Translations under genes and position numbers: made by a program | The notes under the pieces: generated by a model | The model's database searches: none | Seen by the model: only the letters and a program-made list of their open reading frames with translations | Told to the model about the DNA's origin: nothing | Shown here: positions 17,349 through 28,017 of the stretch, piece after piece | Layout: each line of letters starts with the position of its first letter | Position numbering within the stretch: position 1 is the first letter of the stretch | From: Myxococcales bacterium | Lineage (GTDB): Bacteria; Myxococcota_A; Polyangia; Haliangiales; Haliangiaceae | Direction of reading: 5' to 3' | Assembly: GCA_947483555.1 (NCBI GenBank) | Contig: CANKMW010000055.1 | Location: forward strand, 1-60,380 | Length of the DNA stretch: 60,380 nt

Positions 17349-18388
17349 TCGCCAGCTTCCTCGCCGGTGGCGCCCGCCTCACGCCGGCGCGACTCACGGC
17401 GGTGCTCGCCTGCTGCGTCGCGACCTGCGCCCTGATCGCGATCGTGACCCCGCTGTGCGGCACCGGCCTGCCCGGGCAAGGCCTCGAGCTGATGTCGCCG
17501 GCGGCGATCTGGAGCGACGACGGAGATTCGACGATCTACTGGCGGGTGCGCTTGCCCCGTACGCTCGCCGCGCTGCTGTGCGGCGCGGCCCTCGCCGGCG
17601 CCGGCTGCGCCTTCCAGGCCGTGCTGCGCAATCCGCTCGCCGAGCCGTTCACGCTCGGCGTCTCGTCGGGAGCGTCGCTGGCCGCGGTGCTGGCGATCCG
17701 CCTCGGCCTGGGCTCGGCGCTGGGCGGCGCCGGCGTCAGCGCTGCCGCCGTGCTCGGCGCCATCGCGGCCGTGGTCATCGTGTGGCGGCTGGCGCGGGTC
17801 GGCGACGCGCTGCCGCCGGCGACGCTGATCCTGGCCGGCGTCACGGTCTCCATGTTCTGCTCGGCGGCGTCGCTGGCGGTGCAGTACTCCTCCGACTTCG
17901 CCGACGTCAGCCGCATGCTGCGCTGGATGATGGGCGGCCTCGAGTGGACCACCTACGCCACCGTGGCCCGCGCCGCGCCGGCGATCGCCGTCGGCGCCCT
18001 GACGCTGATCGTCCTGGGACGCGCGCTCAACGCGATGGCCGCCGGGCCCGAGGCGGCGGCGTCGGTGGGCGTCGATGCCGGCCGGACCCAGACGCTGGCC
18101 TTTGGCGCCGCGTCGCTGCTGGTCGGCGCCAGCATCGGGGTCGCGGGGCCGGTCGGGTTCGTCGGCCTGATCGTGCCCCACGCGCTCCGCGCCGTGGTCG
18201 GCCCCGACCATCGAGCGCTGCTGCCGGCCTCGATGCTGATCGGTGCGGCGCTGGTCGCGGTCTGTGACACCCTGGCCCGCATGCTCGGGCAGTGGCCGGT
18301 CGGCATCATCACCGCGCTCCTGGGCGGGCCGTTCTTCATGCTGTTGCTGGTGCGCGGCAAGCGCAGCGCGGACCTGTGGCGATCGTGA
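17345..18388 (+). CDS. FecCD-family ABC permease (BtuC-like)
   Basis: A 347-aa inner-membrane permease with about ten transmembrane segments. It has FecCD family landmarks: VRLPRTLAALLCGAALAGAG, NPLAEPFTLGVSSGAS, and the late GPVGFVGLIVPHALRAVVGP. It would form the channel for corrinoid (or iron chelate) import with the preceding ATPase. The GTG start overlaps the ATPase stop, and its own TGA overlaps the ATG of the cobT-like gene, so all three are translationally coupled. No binding protein (BtuF) is encoded here. Confidence 0.88.
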
Positions 18389-19329
18389 TGTCCACGGTCC
18401 TCGCGCACGTGGTGTCCTCGATCCTGCCACCCTCGGTGGCCATGGCCGCCGAGGCGCGGGCGCGCGGCGGCGAGCTGGCCGGCTGGCTGGCCGGCGCCCG
18501 CCACACGCCGCGGCCGAGCGCCGAGCGCCGGGTCGTGCTGGTGGCAGCTGCCGATCACGGCGTCGCCGACCCCGGCGTCGCGCTCGGCGCCGGTCACCCG
18601 ACCGCGATCGCGCTCGCCGCCCTCGACGGCGGCGGTGCCGCGCTGTGCAAGATCGCGCGCGCCGCCGGCGCCACGCTGCTGCTCGTCGACGCCGGGGTCG
18701 CCGAGCCCAGCCACGTGCCGCCGGCCGCGGTCTGCCTGTCGCCCGGTCACGGCTCGGGAGATCTGGCCACCGGAGCGGCGCTGTCGATCGTCGAGGTCGG
18801 GATGGCCCTCGACGCCGGCATCGCGCTGGCGACCGCGCTGGCCGAGGAGCGTCTCGACGTGCTGGCCCTCGGTGCCCTCGGGCTCGGCGGCGATGTGGCG
18901 GCCGCGGCGGTGATCGCCGCGTTGACCGGCGGTGACGCCGAGCTCGCGCCTGGCGACCTGCGCGCCCAGGTCGCCGCCGGACTCGCGCACCTGCCGCCGG
19001 GCGCGACCCCGACCGCGGTGCTGGCGGCGGTCGGCGGTCGCGAGATCGCCGTCCTGGCCGGCGTCATCCTCGCCGCCGCCGCCACCCACGTGCCGGTGAT
19101 CGTCGATGGCGCGGTCACGACCGCGGCCGCGCTGGTCGCCGTGCGGCTGGCGCCAAACGCCGCCGGCTACGTGTGCGCGGCCCATGCCGGCGGCGGTCCG
19201 GCGGCAGCCGCCGCGCGGCGTGCGCTCGGACTCACGCCGCTGGTCGCGGTCGGCCTCGGCCACGGCGAGGGGACCGGCGCGGCGATGGCGCTGCCGCTGG
19301 TGGCCGCCGCCGCCGCCGCGCTGGCCTGA
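18388..19329 (+). CDS. CobT-like nicotinate-nucleotide-DMB phosphoribosyltransferase, divergent
   Basis: A 313-aa homologue of CobT, which makes alpha-ribazole phosphate from 5,6-dimethylbenzimidazole and nicotinate mononucleotide for the lower loop of cobalamin. Seen: ADHGVADPGV (residues 55-64), VDGAVTTAAALVA, and the C-terminal GHGEGTGAAMALPLV that carries the catalytic Glu (Glu317 in Salmonella CobT). The usual GEMGIGNTT motif is replaced by GALGLGGDV (about 162-170), which removes the Glu174 equivalent. The length is 30-40 residues below typical. It is coupled to the BtuCD-type genes, fitting corrinoid salvage. Activity may be reduced or the base specificity changed. Confidence 0.78.
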   Translation: MSTVLAHVVSSILPPSVAMAAEARARGGELAGWLAGARHTPRPSAERRVVLVAAADHGVADPGVALGAGHPTAIALAALDGGGAALCKIARAAGATLLLVDAGVAEPSHVPPAAVCLSPGHGSGDLATGAALSIVEVGMALDAGIALATALAEERLDVLALGALGLGGDVAAAAVIAALTGGDAELAPGDLRAQVAAGLAHLPPGATPTAVLAAVGGREIAVLAGVILAAAATHVPVIVDGAVTTAAALVAVRLAPNAAGYVCAAHAGGGPAAAAARRALGLTPLVAVGLGHGEGTGAAMALPLVAAAAAALA

Positions 19330-19376
19330 CGCCCGCGCGAGCCGGCCCAACGATGGCTTCGGGGCCCGGCTCCGGC

Positions 19377-19396
19377 CTGACGCGCCCGCGCGTCAG
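19377..19396. terminator. Possible bidirectional terminator hairpin
   Basis: CTGACGCG, CCCG, CGCGTCAG: a perfect 8-bp stem with a 4-nt loop in the 96-bp gap between the convergent cobT-like and lipoprotein genes. There is no T tract on either side, so termination is inferred from position only. Confidence 0.35.
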
Positions 19397-19425
19397 CCGG
19401 TGGGGCCCGACGGCCGGTGCCCGGG

Positions 19426-21018
19426 TCAGTTCCCGGCCACGAACTGACAGGTCAGGTCGCCCGCGCACTGGGCGCCGCCGCCCTCGACCGAGAGGTTGAG
19501 CAGCAGCGGCCGGGCGCCGAACGTCGGGTTCTGCGGCGACATCAGCAGCAGCATCACGGTCCGCGGGACCGGGTTGCGAACTCGCGAGCGGGCGGCGAGG
19601 TGCGGCGTGCACTCGCCGATCGTGGGCATCGGCACTGCGTTCGCTGCCGCATTGGCGGTCACGAAGCCGACCTCCCACTCCGCCTGCGCGGTGCCGCCGA
19701 CGACGTGCCAGGCACAGGTCGCCGGCAGCGTGACGCCCGGGAACGACAGCGGCGTACGATCGGGTGGACACACGGCATCGCCTACCGACGCCGTACAGCT
19801 GGCGCGGCCGAAGGCACTGGTGCCGAGCGCGCAGCCGACCGGATCGTCGGCCTCGAGGCACGACGGCGACGACATGGCGGCGCACAGCGTGGCCGGTGCG
19901 GTCACGTCGCTGAAGCTACCCGGCAGCCGCTTGCAGTCGAGCGCGCCGGGTTCGCCGACGTACTCGCCGCGCAGCTCGTCGCACTTGACCTCGCCGAAGT
20001 AGCACTTGCCGGGCAGGTCGGGGATGATGCAGGGCAAGGCCGGCGGCAAGAAGCCGTCGCAGCCGTCGTCGCGGCCGTTGCAGGCCTCGGCGGCCCCCGA
20101 CGGGTTGGCCTGCTGGCCGGCGAAGTTCTCGTCGCAGTCGGCGGGCAACACGGCACAGACGCCGTGGCTGGCCATCACCTGCCCGCAGGTCGTGGCGCCA
20201 CTGCCGTCGCGGTCGAGGGTGGCCGCCTGGCACAAGCCGTTGCAGTTCTGGTCGACGTGCTCGCACACCGACAGGCTGCTCTCCTCGGGATCGAGGGCGC
20301 CGGGGTGCACGGTCGACGGATCGAGCCACGGCACCCGATCGTCGGGATCGTCCATGCAGTCGCCGCCGCAGCTCGTGAAGCTGTCGCCGTCGACGTCGAG
20401 GTTGTTGCGGCTCGGATCCCGATCGTCGCAGTCGGCATCGCCAACCGCACCATCGCAGTCGAGGTCGTCGATGGGCGTGATCCGTGACGGTTGCTGCGTG
20501 TTCATGCCCCAGACGATGCAGGCGTCGTCGATGGTCCCGCTGGCGCCATCGGGCGGGAGCAGCGCCAGCGGCACGACGCGGATCTCGCCGGCCGCGAAGT
20601 CCATGGGCTGGTCCGCCACCGCGAACCCGGTGAGGCGAAACGGCAGCCGCGCGTCGTCGGGGTCGTCGCCGACGGCCGCGGCGAACACCATCGAACCGAG
20701 GGCGCCGAGCTCCTCGCTGCTCGGCTCGAGGAGGTAGCGAAACGGCGTGGCCAGATCAGCGCGGGTCTTCGCGGTCGTGAAGTAGGCGTCGGCTTCGCCG
20801 GCGAACAACGCCGGATCGGAGGTGGTGCGGCCGACCCACACGCGCAACTTCTCGAAGTTCTCGCCGCTCTCATCGAGCGCCGTCGTGAGCTCGGCCGACA
20901 GCGAGATCTCGAGGACGATCCCGGTGTCGTTCGCGCACGCCGGCGCCGCCATGACGAGCGCGCCGAGCAACCCGAGCCGCACCGATCCTGAACCCCGTCG
21001 AAGGGTCGCGTTCCCCAT
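19426..21018 (-). CDS. Lipoprotein with MopE-like Asp-rich metal-binding motifs
   Basis: A 530-aa predicted lipoprotein (signal peptide with lipobox APAC near residue 24). After an N-terminal beta-rich part it contains the repeated Asp-rich loops of the MopE-type putative metal-binding family: DLDCDGAVGDADCDDRDPS, LDVDGDSFTSCGGDCMDD, CDENFAGQ and ACNGRDDGCDG. These bind calcium or copper in characterised relatives. It has many cysteine pairs. It probably sits on the outer surface. The ATG at 21018 is set by the signal peptide. No operon partner. Confidence 0.8.
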   Translation of the reverse strand: MGNATLRRGSGSVRLGLLGALVMAAPACANDTGIVLEISLSAELTTALDESGENFEKLRVWVGRTTSDPALFAGEADAYFTTAKTRADLATPFRYLLEPSSEELGALGSMVFAAAVGDDPDDARLPFRLTGFAVADQPMDFAAGEIRVVPLALLPPDGASGTIDDACIVWGMNTQQPSRITPIDDLDCDGAVGDADCDDRDPSRNNLDVDGDSFTSCGGDCMDDPDDRVPWLDPSTVHPGALDPEESSLSVCEHVDQNCNGLCQAATLDRDGSGATTCGQVMASHGVCAVLPADCDENFAGQQANPSGAAEACNGRDDGCDGFLPPALPCIIPDLPGKCYFGEVKCDELRGEYVGEPGALDCKRLPGSFSDVTAPATLCAAMSSPSCLEADDPVGCALGTSAFGRASCTASVGDAVCPPDRTPLSFPGVTLPATCAWHVVGGTAQAEWEVGFVTANAAANAVPMPTIGECTPHLAARSRVRNPVPRTVMLLLMSPQNPTFGARPLLLNLSVEGGGAQCAGDLTCQFVAGN

Positions 21019-21106
21019 GCCACCAGGATACGGCAGCCCGCGGTCGCCGCGCATCCAACGTATGCCCGTCGTGACCCCGATCGCGCCGCCGACGTGGCCG
21101 GCGCAC

Positions 21107-21688
21107 CTACATCCCGAGGGTGGCGCGGGCCAGTCGTTCGACGATGGTGCGGGCGCGGCTCGCCGACAGGCCACGCTCGCGCAGCGCGTCCCAGACCCGG
21201 CCGCCGAGGATCAGGTCGAGGACGTCCAGCAACTCCGGGTCGCGCGCGGTCTCGGCCGCGAACACGCGGGCCACGACGCCGCGCCGGCGCTCCGCGCTTT
21301 CGGAGACCGCCGCTGCCACCACCTCGAACTGCTCGGCGAAGCGCGCCGCCGACGCCCGCACCGGTCGCGAGTGCTCGAGCTCGTCGGAGCGGGTCGCCAC
21401 CAGCGCGGCCAGGCGGGCGGCGAGCGGCCCGGCCGCGGACGGCTCCAGCATCGCCGGCCGCGCGTGGTACGCCGACGACGCGGCCGCGAACAACGCCGCC
21501 CGGCTGGGGAAATGCTGGGCGATCGAGCGCAGCGACACCTTGGCTCGCCGCGCGATCGCCGCCGCCGCCGGCGCCGGATCGCCTTCCGTCACCAGCGCGA
21601 GCACCGCGTCGACGATCGCGGCCCGGGTGCGGGTGGTGCGAGCACGGCGCCCGTCGACGCGGGGCGGCTCGGCGGCCCGCCTCGTCAC
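21107..21688 (-). CDS. TetR-family transcriptional regulator
   Basis: A 193-aa regulator with an N-terminal TetR helix-turn-helix at about 20-65 (TRAAIVDAVLALVTEG, AIARRAKVSLRSIAQHFPSR) and a helical ligand domain. The GTG start overlaps the stop of the upstream kinase gene by 4 nt (GTGA), so its translation is coupled to that kinase. Its targets and ligand are unknown. The coupling raises the possibility that the kinase phosphorylates it. Confidence 0.85.
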   Translation of the reverse strand: MTRRAAEPPRVDGRRARTTRTRAAIVDAVLALVTEGDPAPAAAAIARRAKVSLRSIAQHFPSRAALFAAASSAYHARPAMLEPSAAGPLAARLAALVATRSDELEHSRPVRASAARFAEQFEVVAAAVSESAERRRGVVARVFAAETARDPELLDVLDLILGGRVWDALRERGLSASRARTIVERLARATLGM

Positions 21689-23880
21689 GGGTCGTCGGAG
21701 GGGGGCGGCAAGCGGCCGACCGCTTCGTTGTAGCCGTTGCGCGCCCGCACGCTGTCGGAATCGAGCTGCAACGCCTTCTTGAAGCTCTGCTCGGCGAGCT
21801 TGGCGTTGCCGCTGTTGAGGTGCGACTCGCCGAGCAGCGTGTGGACGCGCGCGCTGCGCGGCGACAGCTTGGCGGCGCGCTTGAGCTGGCGAATGGCGTC
21901 GGTGTACAGGCCCTGCTGCATCGCGACCTCGCCCAGGCCCATGATGGCGTCGACGTTGTGCGGGTTGGAGGTCAGGGCCTTCGTGAAGTTACCCGCGGCG
22001 CCGCTCGAGTCGCCGCCGCGCAGCGCGGCTTCACCGGCCTTGGCATAGAACTCGGCCATCTTGATGGCTTCGTCGTCGATCGCGCTGCCGGAGCCGCTCG
22101 AGCCCGAGCCGCTGCCGGGCCCCGGGAACGGGTCGTCGATCGTGCGACCGCTGCCGCTGCCCGACCCCGCGCCGCCCCGATCGCCCGAACCACCCCGATC
22201 ACCCGCCCCACCCCGATCGCCCGCACCGGCGACCGCGGCGTCGGACGCCACGCCGGCGTCGACCACGGGCGACCCGGCCCCGGCGTCGGTGGCGGTGGCC
22301 GGCTCGGCGCCGGCGTCGATCGCCAGCGCCGCCTGCACCAGCGGCGCCCGCGGTTCGTCATCGCCCTTCTTCTTGCCCTTGCCACCCGAACCGATCACCA
22401 GCACCGCGCCGACCAGCACGACCGCTGCCGCGACCGCGATCAGGAAGATCTTCTTGGTCGGCGCCGTGGCCGAGCCGTCGTCGAGCAGGCTGTCACCGGG
22501 ATCGATCGTCGCGCGCGCCCGCTCGAGCGAACGGGCCTGACTCTCGCCCAGCGTGTCGCCGTCGCCGTCGGCGAACCAGGCGCCGGACAGGTTCATGCTG
22601 TCCGACGCCCGGACAACGCCCTCGGACGGCCCTTCGGCCGGGCTCATGCTGTCGGATGGGCGGGCGGTCCGCTTCTTGCCCCGCGCCTTGCCGTCGTCGC
22701 CGTCGACCGCGACCTGCGAGGCGCTGGCCATGACGACCCGCTCACCGGCACCCGGATCCGCCGCCACCGACCCCGAGGCCGGTGCCGCCGCGGCCGGCGC
22801 CATCACCGGCACCCCGACCGCGGGCGTCCCGGTCGGGCCGCGCCGCGAATCGCTCGCACCCGACGTGGTCTCGGCGATCGGCACCGGCACCGCGCCATCC
22901 GGCGCGATGGCGCCGGTGGCGAGCCCGACCCGCATCGCGTCGACCAGCTTCTGGGCGGTGACGAAGCGATCGTCGGGCCGCTTGGCCAGCGCGCGCATCA
23001 CCGCGACGTCGAGCCACTCGGGCACGTCGGAACGGCGGTCGCGCACGGGTCGCGGCGCCTCGTTCACGTGCCGCGTCAGCACGTCGAAGACCTTGCCACC
23101 GACGAACGGCGGCTCGCCGGTGAGCATCTCGTACGCGATGCAGCCCAGCGAGTAGATGTCGGCGCGTCGATCGATCGCGTCGCCCTTGGCCTGCTCCGGC
23201 GACATGTAGCGCGGGTCGCCGAACGTCATGCCCAGACTGGTCGACGCCGCGCCGCCGCCGGTCTCGACCAGCTTGGACAGCCCGAAGTCGAGCAGCTTGA
23301 TGAAGTTGGCCTTGCCGCGCCGGACCGCCAGGTAGACGTTGCGCGGTCGCAGGTCGCGGTGCACGAACCCGACCGAGTGGGCCTCGGCGAGCGCCTCGCC
23401 GACCTGGATGACGACGTCGGCGGCGCGCTCGACCACCATCTTGCCGTCGCGGGCCAGTGACGCATCGAGCGTCTCGCCCTCGAGCATCTCCATCGCCAGG
23501 TACAGGCGGCCGTCAGGCGTGCGGCCGAAATCGTGGATCTCGACGATGTGCTCGTTGTCGATCTCGGCCACCGATGTCGCCTCGCGGCGGAAGCGTTCGA
23601 TCGCCAGGTCGTCGCGCGACAGCTCGTCATGGAGCACCTTGATCGCGACCTTGCGGCGCAGCGTCACGTGCTCGGCGCGATAGATGGTCCCCGACTTGCC
23701 CTGCCCGAGCCGCTCCTGGACCAGGAAGCGCTCGCCAAGCACCTTGCCGACCAGCTCGTCGGCGATGCCGTCGCGGACGCGCGGTGTCCCGCAGGCGGGG
23801 CAGAACAGCGCGGCGGCCGCCAGCTCGCGCCGACAGTTCACACACATGAGGTGGGCGGGGTTCATCTCGTGGGCGGACAT
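21685..23880 (-). CDS. Ser/Thr protein kinase with zinc ribbon, transmembrane segment and TPRs
   Basis: A 731-aa protein. Domains in order: an N-terminal zinc ribbon (CVNC at 13-16 and CPAC at 27-30); kinase domain about 51-315 with GQGKSGTIY, VAIKVL and DFGLSK; a long disordered Ser/Asp/Pro region; one transmembrane helix near residue 475-495 (IAVAAAVVLVGAVLVIG); a Gly/Ser-rich spacer; and three or more TPRs at about 625-720. The catalytic loop reads HRDLRPRN, so the usual Lys after Asp-Leu is Arg. The downstream TetR gene overlaps it. The ATG at 23880 is chosen because it places the zinc ribbon at the N terminus. Confidence 0.9.
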   Translation of the reverse strand: MSAHEMNPAHLMCVNCRRELAAAALFCPACGTPRVRDGIADELVGKVLGERFLVQERLGQGKSGTIYRAEHVTLRRKVAIKVLHDELSRDDLAIERFRREATSVAEIDNEHIVEIHDFGRTPDGRLYLAMEMLEGETLDASLARDGKMVVERAADVVIQVGEALAEAHSVGFVHRDLRPRNVYLAVRRGKANFIKLLDFGLSKLVETGGGAASTSLGMTFGDPRYMSPEQAKGDAIDRRADIYSLGCIAYEMLTGEPPFVGGKVFDVLTRHVNEAPRPVRDRRSDVPEWLDVAVMRALAKRPDDRFVTAQKLVDAMRVGLATGAIAPDGAVPVPIAETTSGASDSRRGPTGTPAVGVPVMAPAAAAPASGSVAADPGAGERVVMASASQVAVDGDDGKARGKKRTARPSDSMSPAEGPSEGVVRASDSMNLSGAWFADGDGDTLGESQARSLERARATIDPGDSLLDDGSATAPTKKIFLIAVAAAVVLVGAVLVIGSGGKGKKKGDDEPRAPLVQAALAIDAGAEPATATDAGAGSPVVDAGVASDAAVAGAGDRGGAGDRGGSGDRGGAGSGSGSGRTIDDPFPGPGSGSGSSGSGSAIDDEAIKMAEFYAKAGEAALRGGDSSGAAGNFTKALTSNPHNVDAIMGLGEVAMQQGLYTDAIRQLKRAAKLSPRSARVHTLLGESHLNSGNAKLAEQSFKKALQLDSDSVRARNGYNEAVGRLPPPSDDP

Positions 23881-24129
23881 GGTGGGGAGCCCGGCCGCGC
23901 TGGGGAATATAGCGCACGCAATCGGGGTGTTCCCTAACCATGCACGCCCCGCGCCAGGCAATCGACGGCACGGGGGGACCCCGAGCCGGGCGATGAATCC
24001 CGCCGATCCGCACCCTTGACGGTCGCCCCGCGCACCGCCCCGGCTACCGGCCGGCCCGAGCTGCGTGACCCCTGGTTCTCGCTGTCGAAAAACCACGGCC
24101 GCGCTGTCGCGGATCCACCACGACCCTGC

Positions 24130-24828
24130 TCAGTCGCCGCGGTCGCGCAGCAAGTCGCGGATGGCGGTCTCGTAGTCGTCCTCGCTGAGGACGCCCTTGT
24201 CGATGAGCACCTTGACCAGCGCGGCGACCCGCGTTCCGGCGTCGGCCTCGTCGGCGATCTGGTGGAACGGAACCGTGCGCGCGTGGTCCTGGGTGTCTTC
24301 ACCCGCGACCCGCGCATGCGGCTTGGTGTTGACCGACAGGTTGCCGCCGAAGGCCTTGCCGCTGGTGCGCTTCACGACCTGCGTGTTGAGCTCCTTGTAG
24401 CCGCGGTCCATCAGCTCCTCGATCGCCGACAGCGGCAGCAGCGCCGGATCGACGACGGCGCCGGTGACCCGCTCGACCTCGGCGATCGCGCCCATGTCGG
24501 TCGGATCGGCCATCGCCAACCAGATCTCCTTGTCGTCCTCGGGCGGGCCACTGACGCGCAAGGGCACCACGCGTAGCCGCCGGCACAGCTCGAGCGACAC
24601 CTCGCGCAACGCGTCGGACTCGGGCTTCACGGCGCGCGGGTCGACCGAGAGCATGCGCAGCTCACGACGGAAGGCGCCGACCAGCGCGACCTCGTCGATG
24701 CCGAGCTCGCGGATCAGCGCCACCACCAGCGGTACCCGCTTCTCGTCGGCGAGCTGCTGGGCACGACCGACGTCGGCGCGCGACAGGAGGCCGGCATCCA
24801 CCGCGATCTGGGCAAGGGTCTTGGGCAC
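24130..24828 (-). CDS. Stand-alone GspE/PilB N-terminal (MshEN-like) domain protein
   Basis: A 232-aa soluble protein resembling the N-terminal domain of type II secretion/type IV pilus ATPases: LAQIAVDAGLLSRADVGRA, then AMADPTDMGAIAEVERVTG and a second helical part. The ATPase domain is absent. Related MshEN domains bind cyclic di-GMP or contact partner proteins; the characteristic RLGxxL-type ligand motifs are not obvious here. The C-terminal third repeats the helical LVKVLIDKGVLSEDDYETAI motif seen in myxobacterial stand-alone versions. It lies 12 bp from the tRNA gene. Confidence 0.75.
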   Translation of the reverse strand: MPKTLAQIAVDAGLLSRADVGRAQQLADEKRVPLVVALIRELGIDEVALVGAFRRELRMLSVDPRAVKPESDALREVSLELCRRLRVVPLRVSGPPEDDKEIWLAMADPTDMGAIAEVERVTGAVVDPALLPLSAIEELMDRGYKELNTQVVKRTSGKAFGGNLSVNTKPHARVAGEDTQDHARTVPFHQIADEADAGTRVAALVKVLIDKGVLSEDDYETAIRDLLRDRGD

Positions 24829-24839
24829 GCGCCAGCTCG

Positions 24840-24913
<74 letters not shown>

Positions 24914-25058
24914 GCGCCGCCTACAGATACCGGGAACTGTTACGCTTCGCAAGGGCAGCCCCATTCCGAAGCGCAGCACGGCGGGACCATTGCACGGCGC
25001 TCGCGACCCCGGTAGGGTCCCGAAACTGCGCGTCCAGGACGCGTTCGAGGCACAACTG

Positions 25059-26951
25059 ATGTCCAAGACCCAAGAGCTCGACCGAGTCGTGATCCGCTTT
25101 GCCGGCGACTCGGGCGACGGTATGCAGCTGACCGGCACCGAGTTCACCAAGGCCGCGGCCGAAGCTGGCAACGACATCTCGACCTTCCCCGACTTCCCCG
25201 CCGAGATCCGCGCGCCGGCCGGCTCGCTGTTCGGCGTGTCGGGGTTCCAGCTCCACTTCTCGTCCGGTGAGATCCACACCCCCGGCGATGCGCCCGACGT
25301 GCTGGTGGTGATGAACCCGGCGGCGCTCAAGACCAACATCAAGGATCTGGTCGACGGCGGCGTGCTGATCGTCAACTCGGGAGCGTTCGTCGAGGCCAAC
25401 CTCAAGAAGGCCGGGTACACCAGCAGCCCGCTCGATGACGACTCGCTGGCCAAGTATCGCGTCCACGCGGTCGATATCTCGCATCTGACCGTCACCGCGC
25501 TCGACGGCTCGTCGCTGTCGACCAAGGAGAAGGGACGCTCCAAGAACTTCTTCGCGCTCGGCCTGGTGTTCTGGATGTACGGCCGCGACCTCGAGAACGA
25601 GATCCGCCGCATCCACCAGCAGTTCGCCAAGCGCCCCGAGCTCGGCGACGCCAACGTCACCGTGTTCAAGGCTGGCTACCATTTCGGCGAGACCGCCGAG
25701 GTGTTCCAGACCGTCTACAAGGTGCCGGCGGCGAAGTTCGCGCCCGGCACCTACCGCAACATCACGGGCAACGAAGCGCTGGCCATGGGCTTGGTGGTCG
25801 GCGCCCATCTCGCCGGCAAGCACGTCTTCTACGCCGGCTATCCGATCACCCCGGCGTCGTCCATCCTCCACTCGCTGGCCAAGTTCAAGAACTACGGCGT
25901 GCTGACGTTGCAGACCGAGGACGAGATCGCCGCCATGGGCGCGGCGCTCGGCGCCGCCTACGGCGGTGCGGTCGCGGTCACCGCGTCGAGCGGCCCGGGG
26001 ATCGCGCTCAAGCAGGAGGGCATCGGCCTCGGCGTCATGACCGAGCTGCCGGTGGTCGTCATCAACGTGCAGCGCGGCGGGCCGTCGACCGGCCTGCCGA
26101 CCAAGACCGAGCAGAGCGATCTGTTCCAGGCCCTCTACGGCCGCAACGGCGAATCGCCGGTGCCGGTGATCGCGGCCAAGTCGCCCGGCGACTCGTTCTA
26201 CGCCGCGATCGAGGCGGTCAAGATCGCGACCACGTACATGGTGCCGGTGTTCCTGCTCTCCGATGGCTACATCGCCAACGGCAGCGAGCCGTGGCCGCTG
26301 CCCGACGTCTCCACGATGGAGCGCTTCGACATCGCGCACCGCACCGAGCCCAACGGGTACTACGTCTACGAGCGCGACCCCGAGACGCTGGCCCGCGCCT
26401 GGGTCATTCCGGGCACGCCCGGCCTCGAGCACCGGATCGGCGGCATCGAGAAAGACTTCCTGACCGGCAACATCTCGTACGAGGCGGTCAACCACGAACG
26501 CCAGACCAAGGTCCGCGCCGACAAGGTCGCGCGGGTGGCGCAGTCGATCGGCGAGCTCGATCTGCGCGGCGAGACGTCGGGGGACGCGCTGGTCATCGGA
26601 TGGGGCGGGACGTTCGGTGCGCTGCGCCAGGCCACCGAGGAGCTGCGCGCGCAGGGTCGGCGGGTCAGCCACGCCCACCTGCGCTGGCTGTCGCCGCTCG
26701 AGCCGGGGCTCGAGAAGATCATCGGCAACTTCCGGCACGTGATGGTGGCCGAGCTCAACAGCGGCCAGCTGATCACCGTCTTGCGCGCCAGGTTCCTGAT
26801 CGACATCAAGGGCCTCAACAAGGTCCAAGGCCAGCCGTTCATGGTCCGCGAGGTCGTCGCGGCGCTCGAGGCGCTGTGCGAGACCGCCACCACTTCCAAG
26901 ACCGCAGCGTCGGCCGCCGCGGCCCACGCGTCACAGGCGTCACCGGTCTAG
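25059..26951 (+). CDS. korA: 2-oxoacid:ferredoxin oxidoreductase, fused gamma-alpha subunit
   Basis: A 630-aa cytoplasmic subunit with the gamma domain first (about 1-190; RFAGDSGDGMQLTGTEFTKA) and the alpha domain after it (GNEALAMGLVVGAHLAGK, YPITPASSIL, TEDEIAAMGAALGAAYGG, ASSGPGIALKQEGIGLGV). This gamma-alpha fusion of about 600-630 aa is the KorA type, which with KorB converts 2-oxoglutarate, CoA and oxidised ferredoxin to succinyl-CoA, CO2 and reduced ferredoxin. KorB follows 25 bp later. ATG 25059 starts just before the conserved domain. Related 2-oxoacid substrates cannot be excluded. Confidence 0.9.
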   Translation: MSKTQELDRVVIRFAGDSGDGMQLTGTEFTKAAAEAGNDISTFPDFPAEIRAPAGSLFGVSGFQLHFSSGEIHTPGDAPDVLVVMNPAALKTNIKDLVDGGVLIVNSGAFVEANLKKAGYTSSPLDDDSLAKYRVHAVDISHLTVTALDGSSLSTKEKGRSKNFFALGLVFWMYGRDLENEIRRIHQQFAKRPELGDANVTVFKAGYHFGETAEVFQTVYKVPAAKFAPGTYRNITGNEALAMGLVVGAHLAGKHVFYAGYPITPASSILHSLAKFKNYGVLTLQTEDEIAAMGAALGAAYGGAVAVTASSGPGIALKQEGIGLGVMTELPVVVINVQRGGPSTGLPTKTEQSDLFQALYGRNGESPVPVIAAKSPGDSFYAAIEAVKIATTYMVPVFLLSDGYIANGSEPWPLPDVSTMERFDIAHRTEPNGYYVYERDPETLARAWVIPGTPGLEHRIGGIEKDFLTGNISYEAVNHERQTKVRADKVARVAQSIGELDLRGETSGDALVIGWGGTFGALRQATEELRAQGRRVSHAHLRWLSPLEPGLEKIIGNFRHVMVAELNSGQLITVLRARFLIDIKGLNKVQGQPFMVREVVAALEALCETATTSKTAASAAAAHASQASPV

Positions 26952-26976
26952 GCGCCGGAACCGAAGGACCACGATC

Positions 26977-28014
<1,038 letters not shown>

Positions 28015-28017
28015 CCC

